Shown: positions 17,455-26,517 of the stretch, in pieces | How positions within the stretch are numbered: position 1 is the stretch's first letter | Layout of the letters: each line of letters starts with the position of its first letter | NCBI GenBank assembly: GCA_046350055.1 | Contig: JAXMBC010000001.1 | Span: 806,001 to 870,000, forward strand | DNA from: JAEUIE01 sp046350055 | GTDB taxonomy: Bacteria; Planctomycetota; Planctomycetia; Gemmatales; HRBIN36 | Direction of reading: 5' to 3' | Length of the DNA stretch: 64,000 nt | Position numbers and translations under genes: made by a program | The notes under the pieces: generated by a model | The model's input: only the letters and a program-made list of their open reading frames with translations | Told to the model about the DNA's origin: nothing | Database searches by the model: none

Positions 17455-18438
17455 CTAGGGGAGTTCCATCGGGCCGAAGTCAAACCGCAAGGGAACCTGT
17501 ACCGGAGCAGCCGGGGCAACCAGTTCCACTTGCCAGTCGCGAAAGGAGGCAGGAGCCTGGCGAAAGAGCCAGCGGGCAGTGATACTTCGGCCAGCATCGG
17601 TGCGAATGTCCCGCTCACTGGTGGTAAGCCGTTCCTTGCCCTTTACGAGGGCCAGTCGCATGGAGCCCAGCAGCCGGGCCTGATGACTTTCCCAATCGAG
17701 ACTGCCTGGTGGATAGAGGAGTTCGGTTGCAAGCTCCAGGGTGCGATTGGCTGTGATGCTCTCCAGTTGCTGAATGCGAAACCGCGTCTCTTTCGTGGTA
17801 GTTTCCGCATTCTTCTGCAGGGGCGTGGTGAATCGCAACAGTCCCGGTGCAACCCAGGCCTGCGCCTCGATGCTCAATTTCTCTAGTCGAAGCATGCTGC
17901 GCGGCGGGGCGGAAAGTCGCACTTCCACAGTGCGGGACCATTCACCATCGTAGCTGACGCTGCCCGATGAAGTGCTGGCAGGAAGGCCCGTTACCTGTGT
18001 ACGCTTCAGTTCCAGCAGCAAAGGCACAAAGCGAGGCTCAACAACCACTTCCCATTGCAATACCAGTCGATCCAGTGCCGGATTGTCAAATCGGATGATG
18101 CTCTGTCGGAGCAGCTGTGCCCTCCAGGGGCCATCGTAAGCGACCCAGTGGCGGCGTGGTCCCTCAGTCTCGAGGAGTTCCACACTGCTGTCCCGCATGC
18201 GTGCCTGCAGCGATGCCTGCTGACAGACCAGGTCGATCAGTTCCCAGAACCGATAGGAGCCAGCAGTGAGCTGAAGAGAAAGGGGCTGGGTATTTAGCCG
18301 AGCGTCGGTCACCGAGTTGCCCGTTCGCTGCAGCAATTGCAGCACCTCAGGCCAGGATTCCTTGCCAGTGAGTGCGATGACCGATGCGGTAGGCGCAGAC
18401 GGCGGTTGCACCAGGCACAGGAGCAGCCAGGCAAGCAT
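17455..18438 (-). CDS. Secreted protein of unknown function
   Basis: This 327-residue protein starts with a short signal-peptide-like segment ('MLAWLLLCLVQPP'). The rest is soluble with alternating beta-type segments; the stretch 'SYRFWELIDLVCQQASLQARM' resembles small repeat domains seen in secreted planctomycete proteins. I recognise no catalytic motif. It lies one base downstream of the DUF2304 gene and 54 bases upstream of the acyltransferase gene, on the same strand, so it is probably co-transcribed with envelope functions. Confidence 0.6.
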   Translation of the reverse strand: MLAWLLLCLVQPPSAPTASVIALTGKESWPEVLQLLQRTGNSVTDARLNTQPLSLQLTAGSYRFWELIDLVCQQASLQARMRDSSVELLETEGPRRHWVAYDGPWRAQLLRQSIIRFDNPALDRLVLQWEVVVEPRFVPLLLELKRTQVTGLPASTSSGSVSYDGEWSRTVEVRLSAPPRSMLRLEKLSIEAQAWVAPGLLRFTTPLQKNAETTTKETRFRIQQLESITANRTLELATELLYPPGSLDWESHQARLLGSMRLALVKGKERLTTSERDIRTDAGRSITARWLFRQAPASFRDWQVELVAPAAPVQVPLRFDFGPMELP

Positions 18439-18439
18439 A

Positions 18440-18787
18440 CTACTCCTTGCGGGTGGGCGGAGGCAACGGCTGGGAAAGGGCCAGGTGCCTGACGAGAAGG
18501 GTCATCTGCCGACGAAGTTGCACAGTGCGGGCATAGAGCATGAAACTCACTGCCAGGAAGGCGAGCGTCAACAGATAGAGAAGCAGGTTGGCCCCGACGC
18601 CGATGCCCAGCCAGTGTGCGATGTAGGTGAGCGTATCGGGGAACAAAATCAGCACGCAGGCTGTCAGCCAGATGGCAGAGCGGAACAGCGGCCCGCCCAG
18701 GCTGCCTTGCCGACGGAACAGCCGGAACCATTCGATGCATACCAGCACCAGCAGCACGCTGATAGCGATGATCTGAAAGAGGTTCAC
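18440..18787 (-). CDS. DUF2304-family small membrane protein
   Basis: This 115-residue protein has three hydrophobic segments and the DUF2304 layout: an N-terminal helix, 'RLFRRQGSLGG', 'IWLTACVLILFPDTLTYIAHWLGIGVGANLLLY'-type sequence, and a basic coiled tail 'ARTVQLRRQMTLLVRHLAL'. DUF2304 proteins usually sit beside dolichyl/polyprenyl-phosphate glycosyltransferases, and here the start overlaps the end of exactly such a gene by four bases. It may be a membrane partner for that enzyme. Confidence 0.78.
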   Translation of the reverse strand: MNLFQIIAISVLLVLVCIEWFRLFRRQGSLGGPLFRSAIWLTACVLILFPDTLTYIAHWLGIGVGANLLLYLLTLAFLAVSFMLYARTVQLRRQMTLLVRHLALSQPLPPPTRKE

Positions 18788-19470
18788 TTGATCATCCTCC
18801 CCAGCAGCAGTTCGCCGGCGATTTTCACTGCCTGCATGGAGCCCTGTCCTTTGGCCAGCGTGTCCGCCGTGTAGCGGATGGTCACAGGCACCTCGACATA
18901 GCGCAGTTGCTGCTGGCGAATCTGGTCCAGAATCTCGGAGGCATGTGCCATGCGGTCCTGCAATAACTGGATGCGCGAAGCAGCCTCTCGGGTCATGGCC
19001 CGCAATCCATTGTGGGCATCGGTCACTTTGATATTGGAAACCAGCCGGGTGAAGAGCACACCAGCTTTCAGGATGAGTTTGCGGGTGAAGGGCATGTTGA
19101 CCGTTTGCCCCAGGAACCGTGAGCCCAGCGACACATCGGCTTCACCTCGTTCCAGCGGGGCGAGCAGTCTGGCGATGTCAGCCGGATCATGCTGACCATC
19201 AGCATCAAAGGTGACGAGGTAGTCGGCTCCCTGGCGAAGGGCGAAATCGAGCCCAGTCTGCAGTGCCGCCCCCTGGCCGCTGTTGACTTCATGTCGCAGC
19301 ACCCAGGCTCCAGCCTCGTGGGCTACCTTTCGGGTGGCATCCCGCGAGCCATCGTCGATCACCACCACGTTGGGGTACAGGGGCAGCAGCGTCTGCAACG
19401 TCCGGCCCAGCCGTGCCGCCTCGTTGTAGGCAGGCATGACGATCCAGACGTTCAGCGCGGGTGGGGGCAT
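18784..19470 (-). CDS. GT2 polyprenyl/dolichyl-phosphate glycosyltransferase
   Basis: The start ATG 19470 puts the conserved 'VWIVMPAYNEAARLG' close to the N-terminus; an in-frame Met 18 bases earlier is possible. The 228-residue enzyme has 'VVVIDDGSRDAT', 'SGQGAALQTGL' and the metal-binding 'VTFDADGQHDP', then 'SLGSRFLG' and 'VTDAHNGLRAMTREA'. This is the DPM1/DPG-synthase type that loads a sugar onto a polyprenyl phosphate. There is no C-terminal membrane segment, so membrane attachment may depend on the DUF2304 partner that follows. Confidence 0.85.
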   Translation of the reverse strand: MPPPALNVWIVMPAYNEAARLGRTLQTLLPLYPNVVVIDDGSRDATRKVAHEAGAWVLRHEVNSGQGAALQTGLDFALRQGADYLVTFDADGQHDPADIARLLAPLERGEADVSLGSRFLGQTVNMPFTRKLILKAGVLFTRLVSNIKVTDAHNGLRAMTREAASRIQLLQDRMAHASEILDQIRQQQLRYVEVPVTIRYTADTLAKGQGSMQAVKIAGELLLGRMIK

Positions 19471-19495
19471 GAGGGTATTATAGGGCAACTATGAT

Positions 19496-20890
19496 CTACC
19501 CGCGCATGATCCACCACATTACCGTGGCAGTCAGCAGCAGTGTGACCACGCCAGCGGCTGCGGCGATGGCAATGAGCTTGCCCGTTGTAATGGGGGCGGG
19601 CACTCGATCGCGGCGCTGGGTCTTTCGAGTCGTCGCAGCTGCGCGAGACAGATCCTTGAGCGTATCCACTTCGCTCGGCACCATCTCGGGGATGCGCATC
19701 GCATCCGACGAGGCAGTTGGGCGATAGGGGTGCGGGCTCATTCGCCGCGGCCGGGCGATGTGCTTGGCGGGCATGTTGGCCTGCAGCAGTTGCCGGACGT
19801 GCGGGCTGGGCCAGGGCACTTCCTCTTCTGCCGGAGGTGGAACTTCTTCCGTGATATACTGGCTGAGCACGTTCACTACATCCATCGGTTCGGAGAAGCG
19901 ATCATCGGGCTTCTTGGCGATCATCTTGAAGATGATCTGGTTGATCTCTTCAGGAATATCGGGCCGGATGGTGTGGATGTGATCGGGATACTTGGTCTGG
20001 TGCCAGACAAGCTTCTGGGCAACGCTGCCTTTGTGGAACGGCGGCCGACCGGCAAGCAGGAAGTAGAAGGTGCAACCCAGGCCGTAGAGATCGGAGCGGA
20101 TGTCCGCGGCACTGACATTGAGTGCCTGCTCCGGGGCTATGTAGTCAGCAGTGCCCAGTACGCTGCCTTCATCGAATTTCATGGTGAGCTGATCGGTATC
20201 GCCTTCGAACAGGCGGGATAGCCCCAGGTCCAGCAGCTTCACGCAGCCCTGGCGATCGACGAGGATGTTGGCAGGTTTGATGTCGCGGTGAACCCAGCCG
20301 ATTTCATGAGCGTGCTGCAAGGCCAATGCTGTCTCAATAACGTAATGCACTGCGCGCGACAGAGGCAGCCCCACTTCCTTGTAATTCTTGGTGATGAGCC
20401 GTTCGAGGTTTACACCATCGACGTACTCCATCACCATGAAGTGAACACCGTCGTCACAGCCCATATCGAAGGCGCGGACGATGTTATTGTGATCCAGCTG
20501 AGCAATAGCCCGTGCTTCACGCTGGAAGCGCTCGAGCGCACCTGGAGCCTTGACCTTCTCTTCCGGCATCACCTTGACGGCCACAGGTCGTTTGAGAGAC
20601 ATGTGCTCGCAGAGGTAGACCGCTCCCATGCCACCCTGACCGATGAGTTCAATCAGCTTGTACTTCTTGCCGATGACAAACCGGCGCCAGCGGCCGGCGA
20701 GCAACTGCTTCGACTGGAAGTAGGAGAGATAGCCATCCTGATAGAGTTTGTTGGCGACCTGCTCGGGACGTTCCAGCGGTGGTTCAACGATGGCCAATTC
20801 TTCGATGAAGTGCGCAAGCTTCTCGTCGTCGAGCACTTTGCTCTTACGTACGACGTCCAGAAAGCTGTCGACACCGGTGATAACGGCCAT
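19496..20890 (-). CDS. Hanks-type Ser/Thr protein kinase with C-terminal membrane anchor
   Basis: ATG 20890 begins the compact reading 'MAVITGVDSFLDVV' and gives 464 residues; an earlier Met adds 21 residues of atypical sequence. About 75 residues precede the kinase core. The core has the glycine loop 'IGQGGMGAVYL', Lys106 in 'VAVKVM', 'HRDIKPAN' (catalytic Asp193), and 'DLG' at 211-213 in place of DFG. After a Pro/basic linker, a single membrane segment 'LIAIAAAAGVVTLLLTATVMWW' ends the protein, so it is cytoplasmic with a C-terminal anchor and no sensor domain outside. It lies 25 bases upstream of the GT2/DUF2304 run. Confidence 0.88.
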   Translation of the reverse strand: MAVITGVDSFLDVVRKSKVLDDEKLAHFIEELAIVEPPLERPEQVANKLYQDGYLSYFQSKQLLAGRWRRFVIGKKYKLIELIGQGGMGAVYLCEHMSLKRPVAVKVMPEEKVKAPGALERFQREARAIAQLDHNNIVRAFDMGCDDGVHFMVMEYVDGVNLERLITKNYKEVGLPLSRAVHYVIETALALQHAHEIGWVHRDIKPANILVDRQGCVKLLDLGLSRLFEGDTDQLTMKFDEGSVLGTADYIAPEQALNVSAADIRSDLYGLGCTFYFLLAGRPPFHKGSVAQKLVWHQTKYPDHIHTIRPDIPEEINQIIFKMIAKKPDDRFSEPMDVVNVLSQYITEEVPPPAEEEVPWPSPHVRQLLQANMPAKHIARPRRMSPHPYRPTASSDAMRIPEMVPSEVDTLKDLSRAAATTRKTQRRDRVPAPITTGKLIAIAAAAGVVTLLLTATVMWWIMRG

Positions 20891-21078
20891 GCTTCGCACA
20901 AAAAGTTTCGGGCTGGTTAATATAGGCGCAGCCAGCTTTCCTGGGAACGCCAACCATGAAGACTAAGTTATTTTGACCGAACAGGCACGGCGATTGCAAG
21001 AGATGCTTGCCTATTTTCTCCAGGAACAGGGGCGAATTGATAGTACTAGCTTAACTGGCAAGCTGGGAGAAATGGGCC

Positions 21079-21459
21079 ATGATGCACCCCATCGTCTGGA
21101 AATACAGTGGAATTCTGCTTTTCGGAGGTCTCGGCTCGGTGGCCCGCTTTGGCCTCACAGAACTGGTGGAATACTACGCTGGCAAAGCGTTTCCCCTTGG
21201 CACCATGTTAGTCAATATCCTGGGATGCCTGGTATTCGGCATCCTCTGGGCTATCGCCAGCAAGGGAGCCATGAGCGAAGAGTGGCGAGTCATCCTGCTG
21301 GTCGGGTTCCTTGGCGGCTTCACGACCTTCTCGTCGTTTGCATTTCACAACGAACAGATGATGGTCCAGGGCCAGTGGAGCGCGCTGCTGGTTAATGTGC
21401 TGGTGCAGAATGTAGTCGGCGTCGCTGCTGTGTGGGTAGGGGTGAAGGTAGTGTCGTGA
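21079..21459 (+). CDS. crcB: Fluoride channel CrcB/Fluc
   Basis: This 126-residue protein has four membrane helices and all Fluc motifs: 'GGLGSVARFGL' (16-26), 'GTMLVNILGC' with pore Asn46, and 'GFLGGFTTFSSF' (76-87) carrying the Thr-Phe-Ser track. It works as a dual-topology dimer exporting fluoride, and a single gene suffices for a homodimer. Two adjacent ATGs form the start. The 188-base upstream gap shows no recognisable fluoride riboswitch. Confidence 0.93.
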   Translation: MMHPIVWKYSGILLFGGLGSVARFGLTELVEYYAGKAFPLGTMLVNILGCLVFGILWAIASKGAMSEEWRVILLVGFLGGFTTFSSFAFHNEQMMVQGQWSALLVNVLVQNVVGVAAVWVGVKVVS

Positions 21460-21488
21460 CATGTTCAAAACAAACATGGCTCGTCGAA

Positions 21489-23309
21489 CTATGCGATCTT
21501 CCGCAACACACCCAGCTTGGGACTGACTCGCGCCAATTCCCATGGCTTGGGATACACATGCGGCTTACCCAGCCATTGTGAATAGGCGGGTTCACTGTCG
21601 GCCAGGCTGCACAAGTGCTTGCGCATGCTGTGGTACCGACTCTCCGGCACCACCAGTTGGTATGGCTGCTCCGCTTCCAGTGAAAGATAGCGTGGATAGT
21701 AGACCTCACGGAGCAGGCACTCGCCGTGCTGTTGCAGAAAGTGGAATACTTCAGCGTCACTCGGCTGTATGGCAGAGTGGTCAGGGTGGAGCTGCGCTGG
21801 AGCGAAGGGCGTGTACACCGCTCGCTGGCCATGCTCCTGCAGGTACGCTGCGACCCAGGCTGCAAGGAGTGGATGATGAATTGGCAGTCCGGATGCTGCC
21901 ATCGTCCGCAAAAGTGTCACCGCCTGCACCAGGCAAAAGCGCAAATCGACACCGCTGACACAGCGTTGCAGAGCGAGATTGCCGTAGCCGCTGGTGAGGT
22001 CACCCGTGACACAACCGGTGAAAGGCGAGCCGAGTAGACCATTCCATCCCCAGACGAGACCGGCACTTTGTACCTGATGATTTTCGCTCTGCAGCATGCT
22101 GCCGGCAAGCGCTGCTGTCGGCACCGCCTTCACCACTGCCTGCAGTTCCGCCACGCCATCCAGAGTCAGAGGCATGACCTCAGGACTGACCAGCAACAGC
22201 CATTGTTCCGGTTCGAAGGAACGCAGGACATCGAGAACGCCGGCGTGATCCGCTTCGAGTGAATGAACGCCCTGGAGATGCTGGAGTTGTTGCAGACGCT
22301 GACAGAGGGTATCGCGCTGGAGGTCCTGACCACCGGGCAGGATGAGAGCGGGTACCGGCTCGGCCTGTTGCAGGACAACACGCCAGTTACCGGCAATACC
22401 GGGCTTGCTGTTGGTACGAATAGAAAGTGACTCAGCCAGGCCCCGTTTTTCCAGGTAGTGGCTCAGCACATGTTTCTGGTTTGCCGTCACGTAGGGCTTG
22501 GCATCCACGCCGAGCATCGCAGTCGATTGGGCGTGCATCCGCCAGCTATAGGTAATCTCGGGGATATGCACTGGCTCGTGACCAGCAGCATGGAATCGGC
22601 AGAAGGCATCGCCATCGGGAGTGCCTTCCGCTTCAGGATCAGTGTAAAGGCCCAGAGACAGGGCCGTTTCCCGGTGCATGACGCCCAGATGGGCGATGTA
22701 ACAGCCATTCAGGAAATGGAGCGGATCCCAGCTGGGCTTAAAGTAAGGCATCCCCAGACTGCCATCGGGCAGGAGTTTGTCCTCATCGGTATAGGCGATC
22801 TTTGGCCATCCGCGGGCCTGCAGACTTGCAGCTACTACCCGTAACGCATCGGGGTAGAGACGATCATCATGATCAACCGGACATACATAGCGACCGGTGG
22901 CATGCTCCAGGGCCAACCGCATGCCACCGATGATGCCGCGAGGCTGGCTCGCTTTGACCAGTGTGACCCGGGGATCACGGGCGAAGCATTCCAGCAGATA
23001 GAGTACATCCCGATTCCTGCAGCCATTGTCCACCAGCACCCATTGCCAGTCGGCATGATCCTGTGCCAGGATGCTCTTGCCCAGCACGCGCAGGAACCCC
23101 ACCGGGGGATCGAATACCGGCGTCATCAGCGAGAAGAGTTTGGGTTCTGATACGGCGGGATACTCCATGAGTCGCGCAGTCTGTCGGCGTGCGATCCAGG
23201 TGGCATAGTCGAGGTGGGTCGACGCTGGCGGTGCTGGAAGCGGTGGCAGCAGCTTTCGTTTCAGCCATGCTGCACCACGTCGTGTGACATAGCCTAGGGA
23301 ATTCAGCAT
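21489..23309 (-). CDS. GT2-type glycosyltransferase, O-antigen biosynthesis
   Basis: This 606-residue protein has a GT-A domain in its N-terminal half: 'LFSLMTPVFDPPVGFL', 'QWVLVDNGC', 'ASQPRGIIGGMRLAL' and the metal-binding 'PVDHDDRLYPDAL', then 'YTDEDKL' and 'FKPSWDP'. These are typical of the large GT2 enzymes of surface-polysaccharide loci. The C-terminal half (from about 330) resembles the second GT2-like repeat of such enzymes but lacks a clear DXD, so it is probably degenerate. It overlaps the upstream fusion gene by seven bases. Confidence 0.82.
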   Translation of the reverse strand: MLNSLGYVTRRGAAWLKRKLLPPLPAPPASTHLDYATWIARRQTARLMEYPAVSEPKLFSLMTPVFDPPVGFLRVLGKSILAQDHADWQWVLVDNGCRNRDVLYLLECFARDPRVTLVKASQPRGIIGGMRLALEHATGRYVCPVDHDDRLYPDALRVVAASLQARGWPKIAYTDEDKLLPDGSLGMPYFKPSWDPLHFLNGCYIAHLGVMHRETALSLGLYTDPEAEGTPDGDAFCRFHAAGHEPVHIPEITYSWRMHAQSTAMLGVDAKPYVTANQKHVLSHYLEKRGLAESLSIRTNSKPGIAGNWRVVLQQAEPVPALILPGGQDLQRDTLCQRLQQLQHLQGVHSLEADHAGVLDVLRSFEPEQWLLLVSPEVMPLTLDGVAELQAVVKAVPTAALAGSMLQSENHQVQSAGLVWGWNGLLGSPFTGCVTGDLTSGYGNLALQRCVSGVDLRFCLVQAVTLLRTMAASGLPIHHPLLAAWVAAYLQEHGQRAVYTPFAPAQLHPDHSAIQPSDAEVFHFLQQHGECLLREVYYPRYLSLEAEQPYQLVVPESRYHSMRKHLCSLADSEPAYSQWLGKPHVYPKPWELARVSPKLGVLRKIA

Positions 23310-26300
23310 ATAGCAGCCTCCCCGAACGGGGGCAGCGGCAGGAAGGGATCGCTGGGATATTCTCGCCGCCAGCGGTCAGCGTAGCGCTGCAGTTCTTCCG
23401 GACGATACGCTGCTCGGCCATCCTGTCGCATTGCTTCGTGATGGTAGAGTTCCACGTGTGGGTTCATCATCACCCGGTAACCAGCCTGCCAGAGTCGCAG
23501 GCAATAGTCGACATCATTGTAATTGAGTTCGTAGCGTTCATCGAAGCCGCCGAGTTTCTCAAAGGCCAGTCGCGGGGTGAGCAGACAGGCTGCGGTCACA
23601 GCCAGCCAGTTGCGAGGCTTGATGCAACAATCCTGATAGCCCGGTTGCATCGGCTTGCCATAGTAAGGATGCATGGGCACGCCATCTTTGAGGCTGATCC
23701 CTACGTGCTGCAGATGACCATGGGGGAAGAGCAGCCTGGCCCCGACAGCCCCGATCTCCTGTTGACTCATACTGAGCAGGCGCTCCAGCCAGTCAGGCGT
23801 CAGCACCTCAGTATCGTCGTTCAGCAGCAGGAAGTGCGTGCCTCGTGCGGCCTGGGCAGCGGCATTGATGCTGCGGGAGTAATTGAACCGGCCCGCGAGA
23901 GTGACCCGCCGGGCATCGTGCTGTTCTATCGCTGCCTCTGCCCGACTCGAGAGGTCGCCATGCTCGACGACCAGGATTTCCATGTGCTGAAAAGTAGACA
24001 GACTGCGAATCGACTGCAGGCACCGTTCCAGATGCAGCACATCGCCCGCCACCCGACCCGCCGTCGGAATGATAATGCTGATCAGGCTGCCCGGTGCAGA
24101 CTGTGAGCGGAACCTGATCGGCGAAACGGCCCCGGTGCTCGTGTCGATGGCAATGCGCTGCTGCTCGATCCGACAGTCATCTGACATGTCTTCGCACAAC
24201 CGTTCCCAGACCAGCTTCACTGCTGGACTGGGAGAAGATACTGGTAGCTGATGCAATACCACACGTCGCACCTGTGTGCCTGTCAGCCTGGCACGCTGCA
24301 ACCGCTGCAGATACTCAGGCCACAGTGCACCCTCGTAAGCTGGATTGACGCCCTTCTCTACCAGTGTCGGTACATGCAGGGCAAGTGCACGACCGACCAG
24401 TTCCGGCTGATAGCGAAGTGTCTCGGCTTGCAACCTGGGCTTCAGCAGGGGCAACCCATACCCTCGCTCCGGCAGACGCTGATCTTCATCCATCACGATG
24501 TAGCTGGCTTGCGGCTTCAGGCGCCATGCTTCCAGCAGCTGCAAACCCAGGTCAGGCTCTACGATATCCCCCGGTTCCAGTTGCATCAGCCAGACAGCCT
24601 GGCATTGCCGGGCGCAGTCGTTGATGAGACTGGCCAGGCTGCGATCAGGGCCGTCGTTGATGTACTGTACCTGTGGATGATGAATCTGCTGACGATCCGC
24701 CGGTGCGGCGATCCAGAGTGTCCAGCGAGTCGAGTCAAGGGCAGCCAGGTTTTGCAAAGTCTCCGTCACTGCCTGATCTGAAGCAGAATCGGTCAGCCGG
24801 AGAAAGAATGCCATCGATGCTGCCTGATGCTGATATCGAATGCGCAGCTTCTGCAGTTCACTCGGGCTGCAGCGTTGCTGAGCCAGCCAGCGCTGATAGG
24901 GTGTCAGCTCAATAGCGTTTGAATCACGCGTCGTCAGGTCCATTCCCAAGTGCAACCATGATGGATAGTGCCTGCGCTCGGCTGCGAGCTGGCGAGGATG
25001 CTGGAGGACCTGAGAAGTCAGTTTGACTACTCCCGCGAGCGCCACTTTCCAGGAAGGCTGGGGCGTCACGGAGAAAGCATCGATAACCACCGGACCGCTG
25101 GTCTGGGTAAAGACCAACCGTAACTGGCGCACAGGATGGTGGAAGTAGCAGTTGACACTGCGCTGCTGCAGTTTCCCTGACCACTGGCAGAAGTTTATCC
25201 GATGGACATCCGAAAACCCTTCACCATAGTCAGGAAAGAGCAGTACAGCGTGATGCTGAGCAATATCCGCCCGCAGCGTGAGCCGATGCCAGCCCTTGTC
25301 GTATGCAACGGGCCAGGTCAGCGCTGGTGTTTGCCCTTCCACGAGCCAGTGTGCCGGCCCGAAGGGAACGAGGTCCTGGACGGTGAGGTGCTGCGGCAAC
25401 GTCCAGGCTTTCCTGTGGCCATAGGTAGCGCACCAGTGATCCCAGGCCTGGGCACAGGCCGATTGTTCGAGTCGCAGCTGGAGTTCCCGGTTCTGCCGTT
25501 CAAGTGATGCCACACGACCAGCTTCAACCTGCTGCGTTCGTTGTTCTTTGACGAACGAGGTGAGTCGCTGAGCAAGCATCCGGGTGGGATCGAGTTTCCG
25601 CTGCACTGCAACTGGTTCGACGACATGTTGCCAGAGTTCTTTCGCCTCAGCTTCCCACTGTCCCGGTTTCATGGCTGCGTAGAGAGCACGATACCCTGGC
25701 TCCCGGATGAACGCCCGGAATGGACGCAGGTTCAGCATGGCATTGAACCGCTGGAGCAGTTCGCTGTCGCCTGTCTCGAAAAGATGTTCGGTAGCCAGCA
25801 GCAAGGGCAACCACTCAGCCAGCGGGGCATTGTGGAATCGCCTGCAACCCAGGCCCAACGTCTCGCATAGCGTCTCAACTTCAGCCTTCGTTGGCCAGCC
25901 GAAGCGTTCATGCTCTTCGAGCCAGGGATGCACCCGGCCGTGGCGATCCTGAAAGTCGGTATCAGCCCGGGCTTCGAGCTTGCCCACCCGCTTGCCACTG
26001 GGGCAACTGAAGAGCAGACCCCGGCTAGAGACCCGTGTCCATTCACCCATGGCAAAGAGACGATCCTCAGCAGGAATGTGCTCGAGCACTTCCATGGCTA
26101 CCACGATGTCGAAGCTGTTGTCTTCAAACGGGAGCGGTGTGTCTTTCTCAATGGTGACATAGGGCCCCAGGTCGCCGGCGAGATGAGGCTCGAGGTCAGC
26201 ACGCACGATTTCCACCGGCAATGGAGCCAGACAGGCCGAGAGCAGGTTCAGGGAATGACTACCCACTTCGAGAACGCGCAACATGCGGTGCTCGCGCTGA

Positions 26301-26398
26301 TGCCAGGCAGCCAGCAGAGGCTTGAGCAGAACTGTCACCGCGGCATAGCGGTGGAACTGGTCGAAGTCGATCTGAAGCAGTTGACTCGGGAGCAGCAT
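23303..26398 (-). CDS. Methyltransferase-GT2 fusion protein for surface polysaccharide
   Basis: ATG 26398 is preferred (1031 residues); the frame extends to 26476, but that stretch reads through a dispersed intergenic repeat. The N-terminal part is a class I methyltransferase ('MLRVLEVGSHSLNLLSACL', 'LPFEDNSFDIVVAMEVLEHI'). A middle region of unknown fold (about 320-500) follows. A GT2-like repeat with a weak 'MDEDQRL' comes next. Last is a complete GT2 domain: 'LISIIIPTAGR', 'LVVEHGD', 'RFNYSRSINAAAQAARG' and the metal-binding 'LLNDDTEVLTPDW', then 'NYNDVDYCLRLW'. It probably both methylates and extends a glycan. Confidence 0.8.
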   Translation of the reverse strand: MLLPSQLLQIDFDQFHRYAAVTVLLKPLLAAWHQREHRMLRVLEVGSHSLNLLSACLAPLPVEIVRADLEPHLAGDLGPYVTIEKDTPLPFEDNSFDIVVAMEVLEHIPAEDRLFAMGEWTRVSSRGLLFSCPSGKRVGKLEARADTDFQDRHGRVHPWLEEHERFGWPTKAEVETLCETLGLGCRRFHNAPLAEWLPLLLATEHLFETGDSELLQRFNAMLNLRPFRAFIREPGYRALYAAMKPGQWEAEAKELWQHVVEPVAVQRKLDPTRMLAQRLTSFVKEQRTQQVEAGRVASLERQNRELQLRLEQSACAQAWDHWCATYGHRKAWTLPQHLTVQDLVPFGPAHWLVEGQTPALTWPVAYDKGWHRLTLRADIAQHHAVLLFPDYGEGFSDVHRINFCQWSGKLQQRSVNCYFHHPVRQLRLVFTQTSGPVVIDAFSVTPQPSWKVALAGVVKLTSQVLQHPRQLAAERRHYPSWLHLGMDLTTRDSNAIELTPYQRWLAQQRCSPSELQKLRIRYQHQAASMAFFLRLTDSASDQAVTETLQNLAALDSTRWTLWIAAPADRQQIHHPQVQYINDGPDRSLASLINDCARQCQAVWLMQLEPGDIVEPDLGLQLLEAWRLKPQASYIVMDEDQRLPERGYGLPLLKPRLQAETLRYQPELVGRALALHVPTLVEKGVNPAYEGALWPEYLQRLQRARLTGTQVRRVVLHQLPVSSPSPAVKLVWERLCEDMSDDCRIEQQRIAIDTSTGAVSPIRFRSQSAPGSLISIIIPTAGRVAGDVLHLERCLQSIRSLSTFQHMEILVVEHGDLSSRAEAAIEQHDARRVTLAGRFNYSRSINAAAQAARGTHFLLLNDDTEVLTPDWLERLLSMSQQEIGAVGARLLFPHGHLQHVGISLKDGVPMHPYYGKPMQPGYQDCCIKPRNWLAVTAACLLTPRLAFEKLGGFDERYELNYNDVDYCLRLWQAGYRVMMNPHVELYHHEAMRQDGRAAYRPEELQRYADRWRREYPSDPFLPLPPFGEAAIC

Positions 26399-26418
26399 CA
26401 GGGGTGCATCCTTGCAAT

Positions 26419-26436
26419 CAGAAGCCAGGAGCCAGC
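26419..26436. repeat. Dispersed CTGGCTCCTGRCTTCTGG-type repeat, copy 1
   Basis: The plus strand reads CAGAAGCCAGGAGCCAGC. It lies just upstream of the preferred start of the fusion gene and is why the longer N-terminus is doubted. Confidence 0.55.
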
Positions 26437-26489
26437 ATCCAGTATGGCTTTGCTGTGGGCTGACTAGCTCGTTCACATTGTTGTTCTAT

Positions 26490-26517
26490 CTTCTGGCTAC
26501 TGTCTTCTGGCTACTGG
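26490..26517. repeat. Dispersed repeat, copy 2 (tandem CTTCTGGCTACTG)
   Basis: Two units of a CTTCTGGCTACTG motif sit side by side in the gap between the fusion gene and the ATPase gene. The TAG stop of the ATPase (26511-26513) lies inside the repeat. Confidence 0.6.

Noticed and set aside
20891..21078. Possible fluoride riboswitch before crcB
   Set aside because: The conserved GGCGAUGG-type start and pseudoknot pattern of the fluoride riboswitch could not be found in this gap.
20973..21395. Open frame starting TTG 20973 ahead of and overlapping crcB
   Set aside because: The first 35 residues look protein-like, but the frame then runs out of phase through the strongly conserved crcB gene. 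No family is recognisable, and it cannot be shown to be translated.
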